Assembly: GCA_016841965.1 (NCBI GenBank)
Contig: JAEANN010000050.1
Coordinates: 1 to 38,046 of the forward strand
DNA: 38,046 nucleotides
DNA from: Candidatus Roseilinea mizusawaensis
Lineage (GTDB): Bacteria > Chloroflexota > Anaerolineae > J036 > Brachytrichaceae
Direction of reading: 5' to 3'
In this document: piece by piece, positions 32,745 through 38,046 of the stretch
How the letters are laid out: the number at the start of each line of letters is the position of its first letter
Numbering within the stretch: position 1 is the stretch's first letter
Notes under the pieces: model-generated
Told to the model about the DNA's origin: nothing
What the model saw: only the letters and a program-made list of their open reading frames with translations
Database searches by the model: none
Program-made: the position numbers and the translations under genes

Positions 32745-33791
32745 ATGACTGACCGAAAAACAATCTACATTACCGGTGTGAGCGGTTTCCTGGGCATTAA
32801 CCTGACGCGCTATCTCCTGGCGCGTGGGTACGATGTCAGCGGAATCGATTTGGTGGACTTTGCGTATCCCGAGCGCGAGCGAATCGCTTTCTTGCAAGGA
32901 GATATCCGCGATCCAGATGCTGTTAAACGCAGCATGGCCGGAGCCGATGCAGTTGTTCACACGGCGGCTGCCCTGCCGCTCTACTCCCCCGAAGATATTT
33001 ACTCCACCGACGTGGAGGGAACGCGTATCGTCTTGCAGCAAGCCCTCGACCAGGGCATCCGGCGTGCAGTTCATATTTCCAGCACGGCTGTGTATGGCGT
33101 GCCCGATCATCACCCGCTCTACGAAAGCGACCCGGTTAGCGGCGTAGGCGCCTATGGCCGAGCCAAAATCGAAGCCGAGCAAGTGTGCTTGGATTTTCGC
33201 CGGCGCGGCCTGTGCGTCCCTATCCTGCGCCCCAAATCCTTCGTCGGGCCAGAGCGGCTGGGCGTCTTTGCCATTCTTTACGAATGGGCCAGCGAAGGCC
33301 GCAACTTTCCGATGATCGGTTCCGGCAACAATCGCTACCAACTGCTCGATGTAGAAGATTTGTGTCAGGCAATTGTGGCCTGTCTGACGTTAGACGAGGC
33401 GCGGGTCAACGACACGTTCAACATCGGCGCGGCTGAATTTGGAACGATGAAGTCGGATTACCAGGCCGTGCTTGACGAGGCCGGCTTTGGCAAGCGTATC
33501 GTCCCCTTTCCGGCCGCGTTGGTTGTGCCGGTGCTGCGTGTACTCGAAGTCCTCAAGCTGTCGCCGCTGTACCCCTGGATTTACGAGACCGCTTCGAAAG
33601 ACTCGTTTGTCTCGATTGAGAAAGCCCAGCGCGCGCTTGACTTCCGGCCACAATTCTCCAACCGCGACGCCCTGCTGCGCAACTACCGCTGGTATCTGCA
33701 ACACAAGTCCAGCTTCGCCGGCGATGGCGGCGTGACCCATCGCGTGCCCTGGAAGCAGAAAGCGCTCAAGCTGGCCAAGGTGTTCTTCTAG
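32745..33791 (+). CDS. NAD-dependent sugar epimerase/dehydratase
   Basis: This 348-residue extended short-chain dehydrogenase starts at the ATG at 32745. A longer frame beginning at 32286 crosses the ComEA gene and is not used. NAD-binding [11 protein letters not shown] is at 8-18, the catalytic ISSTAVYG comes further on, and YGRAKIEAE holds the Tyr-x3-Lys pair. Family members include UDP-glucose 4-epimerases and 3-beta-hydroxysteroid-type enzymes. The substrate is not clear, but the locus points to a nucleotide sugar. Confidence 0.85.
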   Translation: MTDRKTIYITGVSGFLGINLTRYLLARGYDVSGIDLVDFAYPERERIAFLQGDIRDPDAVKRSMAGADAVVHTAAALPLYSPEDIYSTDVEGTRIVLQQALDQGIRRAVHISSTAVYGVPDHHPLYESDPVSGVGAYGRAKIEAEQVCLDFRRRGLCVPILRPKSFVGPERLGVFAILYEWASEGRNFPMIGSGNNRYQLLDVEDLCQAIVACLTLDEARVNDTFNIGAAEFGTMKSDYQAVLDEAGFGKRIVPFPAALVVPVLRVLEVLKLSPLYPWIYETASKDSFVSIEKAQRALDFRPQFSNRDALLRNYRWYLQHKSSFAGDGGVTHRVPWKQKALKLAKVFF

Positions 33792-33827
33792 ACGATAGCA
33801 ATCAAGTCAGCCCCGTCCTGGCCCCTC

Positions 33828-33851
33828 TACGTGCTCTCTTACGTGCTCTCT
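33828..33851. repeat. 12-bp direct repeat, two copies
   Basis: TACGTGCTCTCT occurs at 33828-33839 and again at 33840-33851, in the gap between the epimerase and the aspartate-semialdehyde dehydrogenase genes. Confidence 0.8.
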
Positions 33852-33852
33852 A

Positions 33853-33900
33853 CAGTGCCTGCTGCGGTATCGGACAACGCCGCAGGGGCTGAGCGCACTG
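33853..33900 (+). promoter_or_regulatory. Inverted repeat upstream of asd (terminator or leader structure)
   Basis: CAGTGC at 33853-33858 pairs with GCACTG at 33895-33900, and inside it CTGCGG at 33862-33867 pairs with CCGCAG at 33880-33885. A second possible pairing joins CGGACAACGC with the downstream GCGCTGTCCG. The alternative pairings could form an attenuator or simply end the epimerase transcript. It does not look like a lysine riboswitch. Confidence 0.4.
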
Positions 33901-33957
33901 TTGCGCTGTCCGACCGCTGATGTATCATCGCCCCTCAACACAGGCGCGGAACAAACT

Positions 33958-35058
33958 ATGACCACATCAGACAAAATCCCCGTGGCCGTCCTGGGCGCGA
34001 CCGGCGCAGTCGGCCAGCGGTTCATTCAACTGTTACAGGCGCATCCTTTCTTCGAGATCGTTGCGCTCACCGCTTCGGATCGCAGCGAAGGCAAACGTTA
34101 CGCCGATGCGGTGCGCTGGGTCATCGAGGGCGATGCGCCCGAATCGGTTCGCGATATGGTGTTGCTGCCCACCGACGCCGAGACGGTGATGCGCCAGGCG
34201 CCGGTTGGGGCTGCCTTTAGCGCATTGCCGAATGAGGCGGCGCAGCTCGCAGAGCCGGCTTTTGCGCAGGCCGGCGCGCTGGTCTTCTCCAACGCTTCAT
34301 TCCATCGCATGCATCCCGATGTGCCTTTGGTGATCGCCGAAGTCAACGCCGACCATCTGCGGCTGCTTGCCCATCAGCGCCGGGCGCGCGGCTGGAGCGG
34401 CGGCATCATTTGCAACACGAATTGCACGGTGAGCGGGCCGGCCATGACGCTGCGTCCCCTTTACGACGCCTTTGGCGTCCGGCGCGTGTTCGCCGTGTCG
34501 TTGCAGGCGCAGAGCGGCGCCGGCTATCCTGGCGTGCCCTCGCTCGACATCACCGACAACGTGCTGCCTTTTATCAAAGGCGAAGAAGACAAGCTCCAAG
34601 CCGAGGCGCGCAAGCTGCTTGGAACGTTGCATGAAAATGGCGACGGGCCTGCCGGCATCACCGATGCCCCGATTGCCGTCAGCGCCCATTGCAACCGCGT
34701 GCCGGTCATCGACGGCCATCTGGTGACCCTGTCCATCGAGCTAGCCTCGCCGGCCAGCCCAGATGACGTGACGCGCGTCTTGCGCGACTACCGCCGTCCC
34801 GAAGTGCACGGCCTGCCCACCGCGCCAGAGCAGCCGGTTGTGGTGCGCGCCGAGCCAGACCGGCCCCAACCCAGGCGCGATCGCATGGCCGGCAACGGCA
34901 TGAGCGCCGTCGTGGGGCGTATTCGCCCCGAACCTCTCTTTGGTGCGTGCGGGATCAAGTGCGTCACCCTCGCCCACAACACCATTCGCGGCGCAGCCGG
35001 CGGCAGTATCCTGAACGCGGAAGTGTTGTTCAAGGTCTTTGGCTTAACTGAGCGATAA
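33958..35058 (+). CDS. asd: Aspartate-semialdehyde dehydrogenase
   Basis: This 366-residue protein starts at the ATG at 33958, since MTTSDKIPVAVLGATGAVGQ aligns with the family's N-terminus. It reduces aspartyl phosphate with NADPH to aspartate semialdehyde, the branch point to lysine/diaminopimelate, methionine and threonine. The Rossmann GATGAVGQR is at 13-21, the active-site Cys156 is in CNTNCTVSG, and the catalytic-region His244 is in AHCNRVPV. The length and the NTNC context fit the archaeal/fungal-type branch. Its stop is three bases before ugd, so the two are likely cotranscribed despite unrelated pathways. Confidence 0.93.
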   Translation: MTTSDKIPVAVLGATGAVGQRFIQLLQAHPFFEIVALTASDRSEGKRYADAVRWVIEGDAPESVRDMVLLPTDAETVMRQAPVGAAFSALPNEAAQLAEPAFAQAGALVFSNASFHRMHPDVPLVIAEVNADHLRLLAHQRRARGWSGGIICNTNCTVSGPAMTLRPLYDAFGVRRVFAVSLQAQSGAGYPGVPSLDITDNVLPFIKGEEDKLQAEARKLLGTLHENGDGPAGITDAPIAVSAHCNRVPVIDGHLVTLSIELASPASPDDVTRVLRDYRRPEVHGLPTAPEQPVVVRAEPDRPQPRRDRMAGNGMSAVVGRIRPEPLFGACGIKCVTLAHNTIRGAAGGSILNAEVLFKVFGLTER

Positions 35059-35061
35059 ACC

Positions 35062-37794
35062 ATGAAAAGAATTAGTGTTGTTGGCGTTGGGTATGTCGGC
35101 CTGGTCACAGGGGCATGTTTTGCCGATCTGGGCAATGACGTGGTGTGCCTGGACGTGAACGAAGAGCGCATCGAAAACCTCAAGCAGGGAATTCTCCCCA
35201 TCTACGAGCCGGGCCTGGAAGAAGTGGTGCGCCGCAACACCAACGCTGGGCGGCTCTCTTTCACCTGCTCGTATAGCGAGGCGCTGAACGTCGCCAAGGC
35301 CGACCTTGTGTTCATCGCGGTCGGCACGCCCGAGGGCGTGGATGGCGAGGCCGATCTGCGCTATGTGCGCCAGGTGGCCGAGACGATTGCGGAGGTCATG
35401 GATCATCCGCTCATCATCGTCAACAAAAGCACGGTGCCGGTCGGCACCGGCGATTGGGTGGCCGACATCGTGCGCAGCAAACAGCCCAAGCGCATCCCCT
35501 TCAGTGTCGTCAGCAATCCCGAATTCCTGCGCGAAGGCTCGGCCATCTTTGACTTCATGAACCCAGACCGCATCGTGCTTGGCTCACTTGACCGCGATGC
35601 AGCCGAGATGGTGGCGCAGTTGTATTTCCCCCTGCGCGCGCCGATCATGATTACCGACCTGCGCACCGCCGAGATGATCAAGTACGCCAGCAACGCTTTC
35701 CTGGCTACCAAGATTTCATTCATCAACGAGATTGCCAATATCTGTGAGGCGCTGGGCGCCGATGTCAAGGAAGTCGCCGCCGGCATGGGCTACGACAAGC
35801 GCATCGGTCGCGCTTTCCTTGATGCCGGATTGGGTTACGGCGGTTCTTGTTTTGAGGGGGCCGAAACGGTGTTTGCACTCAACAGCCCAAATGTGGCTGC
35901 AATGCCCCTGGAGAACCTGTTCCGTCAGTCTGGCGAACCGTTTCAGGGCGACGCCGTCGAGGTCGTCGTTCCGCGCGAGGGCCGCGTGCTCGCCTTCGAT
36001 CTCGAATCAGGCAAGCCGGCTCTTGCCGATGTCAAGGCTGTCACCCGCCGGCCCTATCGCGGCGCAATGGTCTCGCTGACAACCAGTATGGGGCGCATGC
36101 TGAGAGTGACTGCCGATCATCCCGTTGTCATCCGGCGCCCGCAAGGTTTTGACATTGTCCCCGCCATCTCTGTGTCGCCTGGCGATCAACTCGCCGTGCT
36201 GTGCGACTTGCCTGTTGTTGATCCCCCGACCGCGCTCAATCTGATCGACTTGCTTGAGGGGACTGAACTCGATGCTCATGTGTATGTCTCGCCCGTGGGT
36301 GACAGCTTCGCCCGGCGATATCACGATTGGGCCGGCCACATTCCCCCCGACGCGCTGACACACCCGCGTGAGATCAAACGTCGTAACCGCATGCCACTGA
36401 CGCTGTTCCGCCAGCTCACGCGTCAGGGCGTTCTGTCGCTCGATCCTGCCAGGCTGCAGTTGTGCACGGCCAAAAGAGCTGCCGCCAAAATCAACGCCGT
36501 CATTCCGGTCGACGCCGATCTGATGCGGCTGTGCGGCTACTATCTGGCGCAGGGATACATCAGCGCCCATACAGGCCGCGCCGGCGCGACACAAGAGCAG
36601 GTCGGGTTTTCCTTCCACAAGCAGGAGACGGAATACATCGACGATCTGCGCCGCATCCTGGCCGGGTTGGGGCTGACATACATCGCGCGCAACAGCGCCC
36701 ATGCCACGACAACCGTTGTTTCGTCGCAGTTGTTTGCGTGGCTGCTGCGCACTGTCTTAAAGTGCGGCGTCCGATCCGACGACAAAGCATTGCCCAGGCT
36801 TGCCTTCAACGTCGCGCCAGAATTGCGGTTCGAGCTGCTGCGTGGCGCTTTCAGTGCAGACCGGTCTGTCAGGCCCGTTCAGGACGGCAAAAATCTGATG
36901 CTGGAGTACGCGACGACCAGTAAAGTGCTGGCCGATGGCATGGCGTTGCTGTTGCAGACTTTGGGTGTTGTTGTAGCGATCCGAACGCAGCAGGTGAACA
37001 AGGCTACAAGGCCGGCCTATATCCTGCGCGTCAGCGGATACGCCCAACTGGCAGCCTTGAAAGCAATCTTCGGCGACAAACATCGCGATCGCATCGAGTC
37101 GACCTTGCGCGGCTATCAGCGCCACATTGTTCAGCGCAGCGTGTCGAGGCAGGATGCTTTCGCGACGCTGACTGTCGAAGCCGTCGAGTACGAGGAAGTG
37201 GATACTGCTGTCTACAGCCTGGAAACGAGCACCGGCACAGTGATTGCCTCATCCGGCCTGATCTGCCACAACTGCTTTCCAAAAGATGTCAAAGCCCTTT
37301 CACATATGGCCAACATTCAGGGCAAGCATCCCCAGTTGCTCGAAGCTGTCATGCAGATCAACGCCGACCAGCGGCGCAGCATCGTCGCCAAAGTCCGCGA
37401 GTTGCTGGGCGGTTTGCGCGGCAAGACCATCGGCATCCTGGGTCTGGCGTTCAAACCGAATACCGACGATATCCGTGAGGCCCCGGCCCTTGAAATCATC
37501 GCCATGTTGCAGCGCGAAGGCGCGCAGGTCAAAGCCTATGATCCCGTCGCCATGCCAAATGCTGCGCGGGTTGTGGATCGCGTCGCTTTTGCCCAGGATG
37601 TCTACGACCTCGTGACTGACTGTGATGCCGTTATCCTGGCCACCGAATGGAACGAGTTCAAGAACATTGACCTTAACCGCCTCAGACAACTGATGAAGCA
37701 GCCGATCATTGCCGATGGCCGCAATTTGTACGACCCCGACCTGATGCGCCGGCACGGATTTACCTATCGCGGCATGGGGCGAGGGTACCTGTGA
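35062..37794 (+). CDS. ugd: UDP-glucose 6-dehydrogenase precursor interrupted by an intein
   Basis: This is a 910-residue open frame. Exteins 1-262 and 738-910 join into a normal 435-residue UDP-glucose dehydrogenase, which oxidises UDP-glucose to UDP-glucuronate with 2 NAD+. It has the Rossmann VGVGYVG at the N-terminus, [35 protein letters not shown] and, after joining, the active-site loop GYGGSCFPKD. The C-terminal UDP-binding domain has [17 protein letters not shown]. The catalytic cysteine is residue 738 and is the first residue after the intein, so the enzyme can only become active after splicing. UDP-glucuronate would feed the glycan locus. Confidence 0.95.
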   Translation: MKRISVVGVGYVGLVTGACFADLGNDVVCLDVNEERIENLKQGILPIYEPGLEEVVRRNTNAGRLSFTCSYSEALNVAKADLVFIAVGTPEGVDGEADLRYVRQVAETIAEVMDHPLIIVNKSTVPVGTGDWVADIVRSKQPKRIPFSVVSNPEFLREGSAIFDFMNPDRIVLGSLDRDAAEMVAQLYFPLRAPIMITDLRTAEMIKYASNAFLATKISFINEIANICEALGADVKEVAAGMGYDKRIGRAFLDAGLGYGGSCFEGAETVFALNSPNVAAMPLENLFRQSGEPFQGDAVEVVVPREGRVLAFDLESGKPALADVKAVTRRPYRGAMVSLTTSMGRMLRVTADHPVVIRRPQGFDIVPAISVSPGDQLAVLCDLPVVDPPTALNLIDLLEGTELDAHVYVSPVGDSFARRYHDWAGHIPPDALTHPREIKRRNRMPLTLFRQLTRQGVLSLDPARLQLCTAKRAAAKINAVIPVDADLMRLCGYYLAQGYISAHTGRAGATQEQVGFSFHKQETEYIDDLRRILAGLGLTYIARNSAHATTTVVSSQLFAWLLRTVLKCGVRSDDKALPRLAFNVAPELRFELLRGAFSADRSVRPVQDGKNLMLEYATTSKVLADGMALLLQTLGVVVAIRTQQVNKATRPAYILRVSGYAQLAALKAIFGDKHRDRIESTLRGYQRHIVQRSVSRQDAFATLTVEAVEYEEVDTAVYSLETSTGTVIASSGLICHNCFPKDVKALSHMANIQGKHPQLLEAVMQINADQRRSIVAKVRELLGGLRGKTIGILGLAFKPNTDDIREAPALEIIAMLQREGAQVKAYDPVAMPNAARVVDRVAFAQDVYDLVTDCDAVILATEWNEFKNIDLNRLRQLMKQPIIADGRNLYDPDLMRRHGFTYRGMGRGYL
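35848..37272 (+). mobile_element. Intein (475 residues) within UDP-glucose 6-dehydrogenase
   Basis: The element runs from Cys263 to Asn737 of the precursor. Splicing block A begins with Cys1 (CFEGAETVF). Block B has the TADH motif (T350, H353) in [10 protein letters not shown]. Block G ends GLICHN, the required His-Asn, and the next extein residue is Cys. Block F is [14 protein letters not shown]. Between them lies a LAGLIDADG-type homing-endonuclease region with two motifs, LCGYYLAQG (490-498) and [11 protein letters not shown] (592-602). In the first, the catalytic acid position holds Gln497. The second keeps Asp600. Splicing residues look intact, while the endonuclease is probably inactive. 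Confidence 0.93.
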
Positions 37795-37805
37795 CAGTGA
37801 GTGCC

Positions 37806-37880
37806 GGATTCTGGATTTGGAATTTCAGAGAGGGAACGACATGGCGCGCGTAAAAACTGGCCCCCCAGAATCTAGAATCC
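37806..37880. repeat. Imperfect inverted repeat around the M16 peptidase start
   Basis: GGATTCTGGATTTGG at 37806-37820 is roughly complementary to CCAGAATCTAGAATCC at 37865-37880, with one gap. The arms flank the most upstream start codon of the M16 gene. Such GATTCTGGATTT-type words resemble dispersed intergenic repeats of Chloroflexota, from memory. Confidence 0.5.
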
Positions 37881-38046
37881 AGCGTCCAAAATACCGAGTG
37901 GTGTCACGGGCAGATGACGCGATGAAGGCTGTGCTGCCCAACGGCCTGACGGTGCTGCTGAGAGAGATTCACACCGCGCCCGTTGCGTCTTTGTGGGTCT
38001 GGTATCGCGTTGGCTCGCGCAACGAGCATCCCGGCATCACCGGCAT
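37841..38046 (+). CDS. M16 (insulinase/pitrilysin) family peptidase, N-terminal fragment
   Basis: The gene runs off the window edge. From the ATG at 37841 a 68-codon frame ends in the family's first strand region, [20 protein letters not shown] then [16 protein letters not shown]. This normally precedes the zinc-binding HxxEH found just beyond. GAGAGGGA lies six bases before the ATG. A second start at 37922 (MKAVLPNGL) matches the usual beginning of these proteins better and lies outside the inverted repeat, so the true start is open. The gene follows ugd after 46 bases. Confidence 0.85.
   Translation, partial: MARVKTGPPESRIQRPKYRVVSRADDAMKAVLPNGLTVLLREIHTAPVASLWVWYRVGSRNEHPGITG

Noticed and set aside
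33853-33900. Lysine riboswitch upstream of asd
   Set aside because: The gap is under 170 bases and lacks the conserved multi-helix core of that riboswitch. Only simple inverted repeats are visible.

Overview
This is a high-GC bacterial window that most resembles the chromosome of a Chloroflexota (Anaerolineae-like) member. The reasons are circumstantial. The word GCCGGC is strongly over-represented. Secreted proteins carry short LYLP/FLPIV motifs. There is a very dense surface-polysaccharide gene set and a Thr/Pro-linker ComEA-like lipoprotein. Two genes also have a -10 box so close to the start codon that the mRNA may be leaderless. No 16S rRNA is present, so the taxonomy is inference.

Region 1 (1-4130) is housekeeping: the tail of an unknown gene, an inositol-monophosphatase-family enzyme, rsmA/ksgA, a 3D/G5/DUF348 cell-wall protein (the rsmA plus 3D-protein pairing seen as ksgA-yabE in Bacillus), the SRP 4.5S RNA and tRNA-Arg(TCG). 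Two near-perfect ParB parS palindromes lie 1.9 kb apart here, one upstream of rsmA and one just past the tRNA. This may mark an origin-proximal segregation region.

Region 2 (4164-11875) is a tight minus-strand operon of glycan genes: SAM methyltransferase, GT2, two GT-B enzymes, a second methyltransferase and a CDP-paratose-2-epimerase-like enzyme, closed by a terminator-like hairpin. A divergent plus-strand pair encodes a GT2 and a secreted purple-acid-phosphatase-like enzyme. Region 3 (11886-18754) holds two large paralogous secreted FG-GAP/VCBS proteins. One of them has expanded a roughly 103-residue module to four copies.

Region 4 (18812-32250) continues the polysaccharide locus: a GT-B enzyme, a coiled-coil protein, a DUF4214-like/methyltransferase fusion, an 858-residue double glycosyltransferase, a frameshifted sulfotransferase, a GT2, a GT-B with a 42-bp tandem repeat in its tail, a Wzt-type ABC-exporter ATPase with a C-terminal glycan-binding domain, a radical SAM protein and RmlD. 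The stretch from about 20.4 to 24.7 kb is richer in A+T and poor in GCCGGC, so it looks recently acquired. No Wzm permease, initiating transferase or rmlABC is in the window, so the locus must continue elsewhere.

Region 5 (32296-38046) is on the plus strand: ComEA-like lipoprotein, NAD-dependent epimerase, aspartate-semialdehyde dehydrogenase, UDP-glucose 6-dehydrogenase and the start of an M16 peptidase. The UDP-glucose dehydrogenase carries an in-frame 475-residue intein placed immediately before its catalytic cysteine. The intein's homing-endonuclease domain appears to have lost one catalytic acid. The intein and the parS pair are the most striking features of the window.
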